DNA of 64,000 bases from Cellulophaga sp. HaHaR_3_176 (lineage in GTDB: Bacteria; Bacteroidota; Bacteroidia; Flavobacteriales; Flavobacteriaceae): contig NZ_CP058990.1 in assembly GCF_019021925.1 (NCBI RefSeq), positions 550,001 to 614,000 of the forward strand. The letters are read 5' to 3'. The position numbers and the translations under genes were made by a program. The notes below the pieces were generated by a model. That model was not told the DNA's origin, ran no database searches, and was given only the letters and a program-made list of their open reading frames with translations. Every line of letters begins with the position of its first letter. Position 1 is the first letter of the stretch. Below, piece by piece: positions 17,779-27,344 of this stretch.

Positions 17779-17793
17779 ATAAACTTTAAAATA

Positions 17794-17828
17794 AAAAAAA
17801 GGGACTCATTTTGAGTCCCTTTTTTTTA
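17794..17828 (+). terminator. Intrinsic terminator of rny
   Basis: GGGACTCA (17801-17808) pairs with TGAGTCCC (17812-17819), with a short TTT loop and a run of eight T; upstream A residues extend the stem. Confidence 0.9.
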
Positions 17829-17966
17829 TTTTAAATTTAAGTTAAGATTCTTTATGTAGCTGTAATCTTCATATTACAAGTGTATTACCTTCAATATTTA
17901 ACTTTATTTTTTGATTTTTAGTTTCTTCGAATTGTATATTTAGAGAGACTAAAAACCATCATTAAA

Positions 17967-20843
17967 ATGAGAACACAAAAATTACTAAAACTTCCTATTA
18001 TGGCAGCCGCGTTGGTTGCATTTAGCTTTACGTCTTGTAAAACTACTGATGAAGAAGTGGCTCCGGAAAGTACATCATTATCAGTTGATTTTGAGAAGTA
18101 TGAGCTGGAAAATGGACTTGATGTTATTTTGCATCAAGATAAAAGCGATCCAATTGTATCTGTAGCAATACAGTATAATGTAGGGTCTAATAGAGAAAAA
18201 ACAGGAAGAACAGGCTTTGCGCATTTGTTTGAGCATATGTTATTTCAAGAATCAGAAAATGTTCCGCAAGATCAATTTTTCAAGAAAATTCAAGATGTAG
18301 GTGGAACGCTAAATGGTGGTACTTGGAAAGATGGAACTATTTATTATGAAGTAGTACCTAAAAATGCGATGGAAACTGTTTTGTGGCTAGAGAGCGATAG
18401 AATGGGATTTTTAATTAATACCATAACAGAGTCAGCATTTAATAACCAACAAGAAGTTGTTCAGAATGAGAAAAGACAACGTGTAGATAACAATCCTTAT
18501 GGTCATGAAGGTTGGGTTTTAGATAAAAATATTTATCCAGAAGGTCATCCTTATAATTGGCAAGTAATAGGTGAGTTAGAAGATTTACAGAATGCTACTG
18601 TTGCTGATGTAAAAGAATTTTACGATAAATATTATGGACCAAATAACGCAACATTGGTATTAGCTGGTGATTTTGAAATTGCAGATGCTAAAACATTGGT
18701 AGAAAAATATTTCGGAGAAATAAAGAGAAGGCAAGAAGTAGAGCCTTTAAAACCACAACCTGTTACTATTTCAGAAACAGTTCGTCTGTTTCATGAAGAT
18801 AATTTTGCTAACACGGCTCAATTAAATATGGTTTGGCCTACCACGTATCAGTATACAGAAGATGCGTATGCGTTAGATTTTCTATCAGAACTTTTATCAA
18901 GTGGTAAAAAAGCACCGATGTACAAGGTTTTGGAAAAAGAAAAACAACTTACATCTAGGTCATATGCTTATAATAATTCTCAAGTTTTAGCAGGAGAATT
19001 TCATGTAACAGTAACTGCAAATAGTGGTAAAAGTTTGAATGATATAGAAAAAGGTATGTTTGAAGCTTTTACACTTTTTGAAAAAGAAGGAGTAACAGAT
19101 AGAGATGTTGAGAGAATTAAAGCAGGATTAGAGACTGGTTTTTATAATGGAATTAGTAGTGTTTTAGGTAAGTCGTTTCAATTAGCGCGTTACAATACTT
19201 TTACGGGTGATCCTGGTTTTATAGAAAAAGATATTGAAAATATTAAAAAGGTAACTAAGGAAGATGTTATACGTGTGTATAATACATACATAAAAGATAA
19301 GCCCTATGTAATTACTAGTTTTGTGCCTAAAGGACAAATGGATCTAGTTGCAGAAAACTCTATTAAGGCACCTGTTGTTGAAGAAGAAATTAAAGAAAAT
19401 GTAGCAAAAGTAATTGAAGAGTCTCAAGAAGAAATAGTAAAAACACCTTCTAAAATAGACCGTTCTAAAGAGCCTGAGCAAGGTGAGTCACCTAGTTTAA
19501 ATGTGCCAGCGAGTTGGACGTCAGAATTGACTAATGGTATGAAGGTATATGGAATTGAGCAAAATGAAATTCCGACGGTAAACTTTAGTATTCGTATTGA
19601 TGGAGGGCACCTTTTGGATGACATGAGTAAAAATGGTGTTGCTAATTTGATGACTGATATATTAATGGAGGGAACTAAAAATAAAACTTCAGAACAGTTA
19701 GAAGAAGAAATAGAAATGTTAGGAGCAAACATTAATATGTACACGACTAACGAGGCAATTGTTATAAGGGGAAATACACTTGTGCGTAATTTTGATAAAA
19801 CTATAGCCTTAGTAAGGGAAATATTATTAGAGCCTCGTTGGGATGAAGAAGAATTTGCTTTAATAAAAACAAGTACTATAAATGGAATAAAGCGTTCCGA
19901 TGCTGATCCCAATGCGGTTGCAAATAGAGTTTATAATAAACTTTTGTATGGAGAAGAACATATTTTTAGCTATCCTACAAGTGGTACTGTTGCTTCGGTA
20001 GAAGCAATTACTATTGATGATTTAAAAGCTTTTTATAATAAAAATTTTTCACCATCAATTAGTTCTGTTCATGTAGTAGGTAAAATAAATAAAGGTGCTG
20101 TTTTAGAAACCTTAAAAGGTTTAGAAAATGATTGGGCAGCAAAAGAAGTTACTATTCCTGAATATTCAATTGTTAATAATAGAGATAAATCTTCATTATA
20201 TTTTGTTGATATACCAGATGCAAAACAATCAGTTATTAGTATTGGAAATATTGGTTTAACAAGGAACGATAAAGATTTTTTCCCTGCCGAGGTAATGAAT
20301 TACAAACTAGGAGGTTCTTTTTCTGGTAATGTAAATTTAATTTTAAGAGAAGAAAAAGGGTATACTTACGGAGCTCGTTCTAGTTTTAGTGGAAGTAAAA
20401 TACCAGGTACTTTTACAGCATCTTCAAGTGTTAGAACAAACACAACAGGAGAATCTGTTTCTATCTTTAAAGAGGAGATTGAGAAATATAAAGAAGGTAT
20501 ATCTGAAGAAGATTTATTGTTTACTAAAAACGCATTGATTAAATCTAATGCTCGTCGTTTTGAAACACAAGGTTCTTTATTGGGAATGTTACAAGAAATG
20601 AGTGAGTATGGTTTAGATGCTAACTATATTGAAAAAGAAGAAGAAGTAATTAAAAATATGACATTAGAAGAGCATAAGGCACTTGCAAATAGGTTGTTAG
20701 ATGAGTCTAAAATGGCATATTTAATAGTTGGTGATGCAGCAACACAATTTGCTCAATTTAAGCTTATGGGCTTTGATGAGGTTTTGTTAATCACTAAGGA
20801 CGGAGAAGAGTCTAAAATGGATAATAGAAAAGATATTAGATAA
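17967..20843 (+). CDS. M16 family metallopeptidase, lipoprotein
   Basis: A 958-residue protein made of two M16 (pitrilysin-like) halves in one chain. The signal peptide ends at FTSC (lipidated Cys24). The first half has the inverted zinc motif HLFEH (H86, E89, H90) and a downstream acidic helix QQEVVQNEKR with E163/E168, of which one should be the third ligand. The second half (from about 500) lacks HxxEH but keeps the substrate-side motif REEKGYTYGARSSF. Such fused enzymes degrade peptides in a closed chamber. As a lipoprotein it acts in the periplasm or at the outer membrane. A charged linker, EEEIKENVAKVIEESQEE, joins the halves. Confidence 0.9.
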   Translation: MRTQKLLKLPIMAAALVAFSFTSCKTTDEEVAPESTSLSVDFEKYELENGLDVILHQDKSDPIVSVAIQYNVGSNREKTGRTGFAHLFEHMLFQESENVPQDQFFKKIQDVGGTLNGGTWKDGTIYYEVVPKNAMETVLWLESDRMGFLINTITESAFNNQQEVVQNEKRQRVDNNPYGHEGWVLDKNIYPEGHPYNWQVIGELEDLQNATVADVKEFYDKYYGPNNATLVLAGDFEIADAKTLVEKYFGEIKRRQEVEPLKPQPVTISETVRLFHEDNFANTAQLNMVWPTTYQYTEDAYALDFLSELLSSGKKAPMYKVLEKEKQLTSRSYAYNNSQVLAGEFHVTVTANSGKSLNDIEKGMFEAFTLFEKEGVTDRDVERIKAGLETGFYNGISSVLGKSFQLARYNTFTGDPGFIEKDIENIKKVTKEDVIRVYNTYIKDKPYVITSFVPKGQMDLVAENSIKAPVVEEEIKENVAKVIEESQEEIVKTPSKIDRSKEPEQGESPSLNVPASWTSELTNGMKVYGIEQNEIPTVNFSIRIDGGHLLDDMSKNGVANLMTDILMEGTKNKTSEQLEEEIEMLGANINMYTTNEAIVIRGNTLVRNFDKTIALVREILLEPRWDEEEFALIKTSTINGIKRSDADPNAVANRVYNKLLYGEEHIFSYPTSGTVASVEAITIDDLKAFYNKNFSPSISSVHVVGKINKGAVLETLKGLENDWAAKEVTIPEYSIVNNRDKSSLYFVDIPDAKQSVISIGNIGLTRNDKDFFPAEVMNYKLGGSFSGNVNLILREEKGYTYGARSSFSGSKIPGTFTASSSVRTNTTGESVSIFKEEIEKYKEGISEEDLLFTKNALIKSNARRFETQGSLLGMLQEMSEYGLDANYIEKEEEVIKNMTLEEHKALANRLLDESKMAYLIVGDAATQFAQFKLMGFDEVLLITKDGEESKMDNRKDIR

Positions 20844-20860
20844 CAAAACTTATTATAAAA

Positions 20861-20895
20861 AAAAGGGTCGATGTGAAACATCGACCCTTTTTTTT
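20861..20895. terminator. Bidirectional terminator between the M16 and M14 peptidase genes
   Basis: A perfect 14-bp inverted repeat (20861-20874 and 20878-20891; loop GAA) with core GGGTCGATGT and A/T runs on both sides, placed between two convergent genes. Confidence 0.92.
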
Positions 20896-20924
20896 ATTGA
20901 AATTATTTAATATTTTAATAGTTA

Positions 20925-23390
20925 TTAGTTAACCATAAACAAAGCATTTGCAAAAAACAACTTTCCATTTTCCCAGAAACCTCTAAATAAAGGGTTGTCT
21001 ACCATGTAAATTACTTGACCATTGCCAATATCTTCAACACCAAATATCATTGTTTTTGCTATCTCTTTTTTAGCTTCACTACCAGCAAAACCAGCAACAG
21101 GAGTGTTGTTATTTTCAATATAGGTAACGGTACCTTCTTTTAAATAATTAAAAGAATCACTTCCTAACTTTAGAGTAAAGTAGTTATCGTCATAACCAAA
21201 AGCAAGTGGGTGTGTATTATCCACTTTAGTTTCAAATATAGCTCCAGTTATTAAATTTTTTATTGCATCTCTTTCAGAGGTTTCAAAAGTGCTTAAGTCT
21301 ATAGTTTTGGTAGAGTCTTTTTCTTTTACTTTGGTTTTAATAGAAAACCCTTCTGTGCCTTCTAAACCTTTAACAGCGCCACCCATGGCAATTAATTTAC
21401 CACCACTTTTAACCCATTCTGAAAGTTTATTTTGTTTGTCAGAATCTAAAAAACGACTATACCATCCGTCAGGTAAAATTAAAACATCATAATCTTCAAG
21501 CTCACTTTTACTTAATTTAGAATCATGTAATACAGTTATAGGGTATTGTAGTTGTTGTTCGAAAAAATGCCAAATTTCACCAAATTGTAAGGTACTTGTT
21601 GGGCTGCCTGATAAAACAGCAATTTTGCTGTTTTTTATAAGCTTTACAGAGCTTGCTCCTAAATCATTGCCTTCATCAACAAAACCTGTTTTTACAGCAG
21701 TTAATGATGCATTTTCTTTTTCTTGAACTTTGTTTAGTATTTTAATAAAATCTTTTAAATGTTCATTATCTTTTTTTGTGATGATTAAGCTTCCTCTTTC
21801 GTACTTCTTATTATCAATATTAAAAGGCTTTTCTGTATAACGTACTTTTATTTTTTCTTTTAAAAGTTCAGCTAAAAATCGAGCATCTTCCATGCTATTC
21901 CAATCTTTTATATAGGCATATGCTTTATTATTGCTGATTAAAGGTATGTTAGTGACAGTATTTTTAGATGCATTAGTTTTAGTGCTAGCTACATTGTTTT
22001 CAGAAGCAACAGCATCTAAACCATAAGCATAAGGTAAAGACCATGCTGTTATATCGTAAGTTAAAGAGTCTGTTAACTTAGCATTAGGTTCAAAAAGTAC
22101 TTTTACTAAAGTACCTTTAATTTGGTCTGTAGAAACTACTAGTGTATTAGGAGTAGTTTTTATAGTTTTTATTTTTTGAGTCTTATAATCTAAACCTTTA
22201 CTCGTGCTATTTGATGCCCAACCGTATTCTATTTCATGCTTATCAAGTAAACTTGTAAGTGCGTTAATTTTGTCAATATCAGCGTTTAAAACATAGCTTT
22301 TATATTTGAAATTTTTATTGGTGTAGAATTTCTTAAATTCAGTATTTAATTTTTTAGAATTTCCAGAAGCAATTTCAACAGTTGAAATTCCTGTCGTGAA
22401 GTGATGTTCTAATCTGTCTTTTAATGTTAATGTGTCACCTGCTTTTGTAAGAATGCCTAAGCCTGCTCTTCCGCTTCCACCTTGTTCATATGTCATTCCT
22501 ATAGCACCGTTATACAAGGGGTATGTGTCACCATAACTAGGGTAGAATAAATCAAAAACTTCTTTAGTGAAATAAAACCAGCCGTTTTCATCAAAATATT
22601 TAGCATGGTTTTTACCTATTGTTACTTGAAAGTCTCTTTGGAAATTTGTAATTACCTCATGAAAAGGTTCAGCAGCAGGAGCAAAATAATAAGGAGAATC
22701 TACACCTTGCTCATGAAAATCTACATGTATGTGTGGTAACCAATTATTATATGCTTTTAGTCGTTGTTGACTTTCAATTTGTGTTAGCCAAGCCCAATCT
22801 CTATTTAAATCAAACATATAGTGATTTGCTCTACCGTTTAACCATCCCTCGTTATGTTCTTTACTATTTGGGTCGGCAGTAAATGGAGTATTTTTATTTT
22901 CATTATACCAGTTTACATATCGATCTCTACCATCAGGGTTAATACATGGGTCGATAATAACTACTGTATTCTCTAAATAATCAGACTTTTTAGTTAATAG
23001 TTCATATATGGTTTTCATAGAAGCTTCAGTGCTTACACTTTCATTACCATGTACATTATAGCTTAGCCAAACAATTGCAATTTCAGAATTACCTTCTCCT
23101 TTAGTACTTTTTAGATGCTCAGATCGTATGGCTTCTAAATTTTTAATATTTTTTGCAGATGAAATATAAGCTAGTAGTAGTGGTCTTCTTTCGTTTGTTT
23201 TACCGTAAGTACTTAGCTTTATATTATCAGAAACTTCTTTTGCTAAGTATTCATAATAATCTACAACTTCATGATGCCTGGTAAATTCAGTGCCTAATTC
23301 ATACCCTAAAAATTCTGAAGGCGATTTTACTTGTTGAGCACTTATAAACGTGTAAGAAATAAAAATGAATGCGACTAAAATTTTTTTCAT
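20925..23390 (-). CDS. M14 family zinc carboxypeptidase, exported
   Basis: An 821-residue exported protein with a signal peptide (to about residue 19). The N-terminal M14 domain (about 25-370) shows zinc ligands H114 and E117 in NVHGNESVS, the substrate-site NPDGRDRYVNW (about 151-161), FDLNRDWAW (about 193-201) and the later IHVDFHEQG (about 221-229) supplying the third ligand. The C-terminal half (about 550-821) contains a glutamine-amidotransferase-like fold (VLILPDGWYSR, GGKLIAMGGAV), a combination common in Bacteroidota M14 proteins. It probably trims peptides in the periplasm or outside the cell. Confidence 0.88.
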   Translation of the reverse strand: MKKILVAFIFISYTFISAQQVKSPSEFLGYELGTEFTRHHEVVDYYEYLAKEVSDNIKLSTYGKTNERRPLLLAYISSAKNIKNLEAIRSEHLKSTKGEGNSEIAIVWLSYNVHGNESVSTEASMKTIYELLTKKSDYLENTVVIIDPCINPDGRDRYVNWYNENKNTPFTADPNSKEHNEGWLNGRANHYMFDLNRDWAWLTQIESQQRLKAYNNWLPHIHVDFHEQGVDSPYYFAPAAEPFHEVITNFQRDFQVTIGKNHAKYFDENGWFYFTKEVFDLFYPSYGDTYPLYNGAIGMTYEQGGSGRAGLGILTKAGDTLTLKDRLEHHFTTGISTVEIASGNSKKLNTEFKKFYTNKNFKYKSYVLNADIDKINALTSLLDKHEIEYGWASNSTSKGLDYKTQKIKTIKTTPNTLVVSTDQIKGTLVKVLFEPNAKLTDSLTYDITAWSLPYAYGLDAVASENNVASTKTNASKNTVTNIPLISNNKAYAYIKDWNSMEDARFLAELLKEKIKVRYTEKPFNIDNKKYERGSLIITKKDNEHLKDFIKILNKVQEKENASLTAVKTGFVDEGNDLGASSVKLIKNSKIAVLSGSPTSTLQFGEIWHFFEQQLQYPITVLHDSKLSKSELEDYDVLILPDGWYSRFLDSDKQNKLSEWVKSGGKLIAMGGAVKGLEGTEGFSIKTKVKEKDSTKTIDLSTFETSERDAIKNLITGAIFETKVDNTHPLAFGYDDNYFTLKLGSDSFNYLKEGTVTYIENNNTPVAGFAGSEAKKEIAKTMIFGVEDIGNGQVIYMVDNPLFRGFWENGKLFFANALFMVN

Positions 23391-23412
23391 AAAAATGTTG
23401 TTTGATTATATT

Positions 23413-23420
23413 CAAATCTA
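23413..23420 (-). promoter_or_regulatory. -7 promoter box (TAGATTTG) for the M14 peptidase gene
   Basis: Exact TAnnTTTG match on the minus strand, 22 nt before the ATG at 23390; no clear TTG at the -33 distance. Confidence 0.45.
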
Positions 23421-23505
23421 ATAATAAAAACTTAATCAGATTGTACTGATTTTTAATTTGTTTTTTGTGCAATAGATTTAACATCTTAACGTATTTTTAG
23501 TATTT

Positions 23506-23530
23506 GATAGAATTCTAGAATTCTATCTTT
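23506..23530 (+). promoter_or_regulatory. 22-bp perfect palindrome over a -7-like box upstream of bshC
   Basis: Positions 23506-23527 are a perfect palindrome, made of two GATAGAATTCT half-sites back to back. Its right end overlaps TATCTTTA (23523-23530), a one-mismatch -7 box pointing at bshC. The next ATG is at 23617, giving a leader of about 80 nt. A dimeric repressor site is the natural reading, but no regulator is known. Confidence 0.5.
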
Positions 23531-23616
23531 ACAAAAGCTTTTAAATTTAGAGTATTATACCTTGAAAAGGATAACATTTGATTGTATAAAACCTAAAAAA
23601 ATATAAAATTAAATAG

Positions 23617-25218
23617 ATGAAGATTGATGAAATCCCCTATGTGAAAACGGGTTATTTTTCTAAGTTAATGTGTGATTATTTAGAAGAGAAGAATAACTTG
23701 ATACCTTTTTATAACCGTTTTCCATCTATTGAAAACTTTGAGGCACAAATAAAAGAAAAGCAAAATAATTTTTCGGTATCAAATAGAGTAGTTCTTAGTG
23801 ATGCTTTGCAAAAACAATATTCTAGAGTTGATATAAGTACGTACACTCAAGATAACATTACACTTTTAAAAAACGAAAATACATTTACTATAGTTACTGG
23901 ACATCAATTAAATTTATTTACAGGGCCTTTGTATTTTCTTTATAAAATTATTTCAACTATAAACTTGGCTAAGGAGTTGAAAAACAAACACCCTGATTAT
24001 GATTTTGTACCAGTGTATTGGATGGCTACTGAAGACCATGATTTTGATGAAATTAATTACTTCAACCTTAATGGTAAAAAAATACAATGGAATAAAGAGG
24101 CTTCTGGGGGAGTAGGAAGATTAAATACAGAAGGATTAGATATTTTAAGTGAAACTTTATCAGCTGAATTAGGTGGTAGTCAAAATGCAGAATTTTTAAA
24201 AGACTTATTTAAAAAAGCATATTTAAATAACGATAACCTTACTGATGCAACAAGGTATTTAGCAAACGAATTATTTAAAGAATACGGATTGGTTATTGTT
24301 GATGGTGACGATACTAGTTTAAAACAATTATTAATACCCTTTGTAAAATTAGATCTGTTAGAAGAGAAATCTTTTAAAACTGTTACACAGAGTATCGAAA
24401 AGTTAAATGATTTACCAGAAAACTACGCAATTCAAGTAAACCCAAGAGAGATAAATTATTTTTATTTAATTGATGGTGTTAGAGAGCGTATTATAGAAAA
24501 AGATGGTATGTTTTTTATAAACGATACTACGCTTAAGTTTTCTAAAGAAGAGATGCTTACAGAATTAGAACAGCACCCTGAACGCTTTTCTCCAAATGTA
24601 GTTTGTAGACCTTTATATCAAGAAGTTATTTTACCAAACCTATGTTATATTGGTGGTGGTGGAGAGTTGGCATATTGGTTAGAGCTTAAAGCTTATTTTG
24701 AGGCAGTGAATATTACTTTTCCAATGTTGTTATTACGCAATTCTGCTTTAATAGTTAAGGAAAAGCAACAGGAAAAATTAGAAAAATTAGATCTTAAAAT
24801 AGAACACTTATTTTTAAAACAAAATACGTTTATAAACAAAAAAATTAGAGAAATATCGAATATAGATATTGATTTCAAAGATCAAAAAGAACATCTTCAA
24901 AATCAATTTAAAGGTCTTTATGTGTTGGCGGAACAAACTGATAAATCTTTTCTCGGAGCGGTAAAAGCTCAGGAAGTAAAACAGTTAAAAGGACTAGATG
25001 CTTTAGAAAAAAGACTTTTAAAAGCTCAAAAACGAAAATTAAAAGATCATGTTATTCGAATAACAGAAATTCAAAACGAATTATTTCCTAACCAATCATT
25101 ACAAGAAAGGCAAGCTAACTTTTCAGAATTTTATTTGGAATATGGAGAAGAGCTTATACCTGCTTTAGTAGCGAACTTAAAACCATTATCTAAAAATTTT
25201 AAAGTTATAACATTTTAA
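23617..25218 (+). CDS. bshC: Bacillithiol biosynthesis cysteine-adding enzyme BshC
   Basis: A 533-residue protein of normal BshC length. BshC adds cysteine to glucosaminyl-malate in the last step of bacillithiol synthesis. Recognisable segments are the N-terminal Rossmann-like VTGHQLNLFTGPLYFLYKI (about 97-115), VYWMATEDHDFDEIN (about 134-148), VVCRPLYQE and LPNLCYIGGGGELAYW (around 330-355), and a C-terminal coiled coil (about 375-510). Many Bacteroidota make bacillithiol. bshA and bshB are not in this window. A perfect palindrome over the promoter region hints at regulation. Confidence 0.93.
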   Translation: MKIDEIPYVKTGYFSKLMCDYLEEKNNLIPFYNRFPSIENFEAQIKEKQNNFSVSNRVVLSDALQKQYSRVDISTYTQDNITLLKNENTFTIVTGHQLNLFTGPLYFLYKIISTINLAKELKNKHPDYDFVPVYWMATEDHDFDEINYFNLNGKKIQWNKEASGGVGRLNTEGLDILSETLSAELGGSQNAEFLKDLFKKAYLNNDNLTDATRYLANELFKEYGLVIVDGDDTSLKQLLIPFVKLDLLEEKSFKTVTQSIEKLNDLPENYAIQVNPREINYFYLIDGVRERIIEKDGMFFINDTTLKFSKEEMLTELEQHPERFSPNVVCRPLYQEVILPNLCYIGGGGELAYWLELKAYFEAVNITFPMLLLRNSALIVKEKQQEKLEKLDLKIEHLFLKQNTFINKKIREISNIDIDFKDQKEHLQNQFKGLYVLAEQTDKSFLGAVKAQEVKQLKGLDALEKRLLKAQKRKLKDHVIRITEIQNELFPNQSLQERQANFSEFYLEYGEELIPALVANLKPLSKNFKVITF

Positions 25219-25279
25219 TTATTAATTAGATACAGCTAATTTTTAATAAAACACAATCTCCGTTTATAACCATTACTTA

Positions 25280-25287
25280 TACCTTTG
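25280..25287 (+). promoter_or_regulatory. -7 promoter box abutting the decarboxylase start
   Basis: TACCTTTG, an exact match ending 2 nt before the ATG at 25290. Transcription would start at about the ATG itself. Confidence 0.5.
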
Positions 25288-25289
25288 CA

Positions 25290-26660
25290 ATGCATAAAAT
25301 AGATATAGAACTTGTAGAAATGACACTGGATGTCATGAAATATGTTATAAATCGTATTACGAAAACATTGCCCGAATTGGGGCAACCAAAAAAGGAAGAA
25401 GAATTAAAAGTTCTAGTAGGAGAAACAATTACTTCTGCAGGTATTGGAGGAGAGAAAGCATTTCAATTATTTCGTGATGTTTTAGTAAAAGCAACTGTGC
25501 CAATTGATCATCCTAGGCATTTAGCCTTTGTGCCAGCATCACCTACCAGAGCTGCAATTATGTTCGATTTGGTAACGTCAGCTTCAAGTATTCATGGAGC
25601 TTATTGGATGGAAGGTGCAGGGGGTATTTTTTGTGAAAATGAAGCGATGCATTGGTTGGTTTCATTAACAGGTATGCCAGAGGGATCTTTTGGGGTATTT
25701 ACAAGTGGAGGTACTGCTGCAAACCTATCTGCAATGGTAGCTGCTCGTGAAAATTGGAGGCAAAACCCTGAAAATATTGAAAAAAGAGGAGTTATAGTAG
25801 CTTCAATAGGTGCACATTCTTCTGTAAAAGCAATGGCAAAAGTTATGGACGCTGAAATAGTGTTAGTACCTTCTGAAGAAAAAATGTATGGAACTGACCT
25901 AAGTACTTTTGTTAGTAAGTTACCAGACGAAAAGAGAAATAGAATATTTGCAATTGTAGCAACAGCAGGAACAACAAATGCAGGTATAATTGATGATTTG
26001 GAAGGTATTGCAGACTTTTGTATTAGTAATAAATATTGGTTTCATGTAGATGGAGCTTATGGTGGTGGTGCTTTATTAGCTGATTCAGTTAGGCATTTAT
26101 TTAATGGTATAGAAAAAGCAGATAGTATCACTATTGATCCTCACAAATGGTTGTTTTCACCATACGATTGTGGTGCAATTTTATATAAAAACCCTGAAAT
26201 AGCAAAGGCAGCACATTCACAAGAAGGCTCTTATTTAGAAATTTTTAAAGATGAAGGAGCTCATGGTTTTAATCCTTCAGATTACCAAATACAGCTTACA
26301 CGTAGGTTAAGAGGCTTACCATTGTGGTTTTCATTAGCTATGCATGGTGTTGATAAATATAAATGGGCTGTAGAACGTGGTATTACACTAGCGAATACAG
26401 CGGGCGAATTGATAACTAAAAATGAACACGTAGAGTTGGTTAGAGACCCTAGTTTGTCTTGTGTTCTTTTTAGACGAAAAGGCTGGTCTCCTGATGATTA
26501 CAGGAATTGGACTTATGAAAACCATAAAAAAGGCTTTGCTTTAGTAACTCCAACAAAATGGAAGCAAGGAACAGAATTTGAAACTGTAGCTCGCTTTTGT
26601 TTTATCAACCCAGATACTACAGATGAAGATATTATTGCTATTTTAGATACGATGCATTAA
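25290..26660 (+). CDS. PLP-dependent group II amino-acid decarboxylase family protein
   Basis: A 456-residue fold-type I PLP enzyme of the glutamate/aromatic-amino-acid decarboxylase group. Features are the phosphate-binding TSGGTAANLSAM (138-149), a PLP-stacking His in GAHSSVKAM (about 174-182), the cofactor Asp in HVDGAYGGG (252-260) and the Schiff-base Lys286 in DPHKWLFSP. Many bacterial members are annotated only as aspartate aminotransferase family; the substrate cannot be read from sequence. A second in-frame ATG at residue 11 would give a normal leader from the abutting -7 box. The following PNPOx-like gene is convergent with a 4-nt overlap. Confidence 0.85.
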   Translation: MHKIDIELVEMTLDVMKYVINRITKTLPELGQPKKEEELKVLVGETITSAGIGGEKAFQLFRDVLVKATVPIDHPRHLAFVPASPTRAAIMFDLVTSASSIHGAYWMEGAGGIFCENEAMHWLVSLTGMPEGSFGVFTSGGTAANLSAMVAARENWRQNPENIEKRGVIVASIGAHSSVKAMAKVMDAEIVLVPSEEKMYGTDLSTFVSKLPDEKRNRIFAIVATAGTTNAGIIDDLEGIADFCISNKYWFHVDGAYGGGALLADSVRHLFNGIEKADSITIDPHKWLFSPYDCGAILYKNPEIAKAAHSQEGSYLEIFKDEGAHGFNPSDYQIQLTRRLRGLPLWFSLAMHGVDKYKWAVERGITLANTAGELITKNEHVELVRDPSLSCVLFRRKGWSPDDYRNWTYENHKKGFALVTPTKWKQGTEFETVARFCFINPDTTDEDIIAILDTMH

Positions 26661-27202
26661 GGTACTAAAAACTCCCCATTCCATTTATTGTTTTCTTTAG
26701 AGTACCTTATTTTTAAATGGTTAGGTTTTGTTATTTTAAGATATTCAATTTTTTTAGCTTCGATAGATACAAGGCAGAAATGGTTTTCGTTTGTTAAATA
26801 TTCAATATTTGTATTATCTGAAATAGCACTGCCTGGTGCAGATGTCGTCGTATAATCTTTTTTTAGATGATCAGGAGTTCTTTTCCAATAGGCTTCTAAA
26901 ATTTTATCATCTTTAATTATAGTCGCGATTCCTTCAATTTTTAATTGAATCATTTTTTGAGGATGAAAAAACAGGAGGCTTACTTTATTGTTTTCTTTGA
27001 TGTGAATTACTTTTTTTGATCTTTTATCAGTAAAAAAAGTAATTTTAAAATCATCAGAGAACTCTCGTAAGACTATAGACCTAAGTCTAGCTACATGGTC
27101 TAAGCCAACAGTGGCTAGTGTAAAGTATTTAAAAGGATGTTCTTTTTGGGTAAGCCCGTCTTGTAATTCCTTTTTTAGTTCTTTAAATATATTTGTAGTC
27201 AT
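26657..27202 (-). CDS. Pyridoxamine 5'-phosphate oxidase-like FMN-binding protein
   Basis: A 181-residue protein with the split-barrel flavin-binding fold: PFKYFTLATVGLDHVARLRSIVLRE (sampled) at about 23-47, FFTDKRSKKVIHI at about 56-68 and the arginine-containing AYWKRTPDHLKKDY (about 103-116). It looks related to PdxH-like or general-stress FMN proteins and lacks the full-length PdxH C-terminal motif, so I would not call it a true PdxH. It overlaps the convergent PLP-decarboxylase gene by 4 nt; a vitamin B6 link between the neighbours is possible but unproven. Confidence 0.75.
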   Translation of the reverse strand: MTTNIFKELKKELQDGLTQKEHPFKYFTLATVGLDHVARLRSIVLREFSDDFKITFFTDKRSKKVIHIKENNKVSLLFFHPQKMIQLKIEGIATIIKDDKILEAYWKRTPDHLKKDYTTTSAPGSAISDNTNIEYLTNENHFCLVSIEAKKIEYLKITKPNHLKIRYSKENNKWNGEFLVP

Positions 27203-27313
27203 ATTCTTTCAATTTTTGATCCAAAATGAAGTAAAAAGGGCGTTTTTAAAACAAATGAAATAGTGTAATGTAAAAAACTTAAAATATTTAATAAATATAA
27301 GTAAAAGAAGCTT

Positions 27314-27341
27314 TTGTAAAATTATCATTTTACTATTTTTG
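27314..27341 (+). promoter_or_regulatory. Promoter abutting the guaA start
   Basis: TTG at 27314-27316, a 17-nt spacer and TATTTTTG at 27334-27341. The guaA ATG is at 27345, so the transcript would begin at about the A of the start codon. Confidence 0.6.
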
Positions 27342-27344
27342 CGG

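Noticed and set aside
19424..19912. 162-codon minus-strand open frame
   Set aside because: It lies wholly inside the M16 peptidase gene, whose protein family match and motifs are clear.
27339..27344. TTG start of guaA two codons upstream of the ATG
   Set aside because: The TTG is part of the -7 promoter box; the ATG at 27345 gives the usual start just before [12 protein letters not shown].
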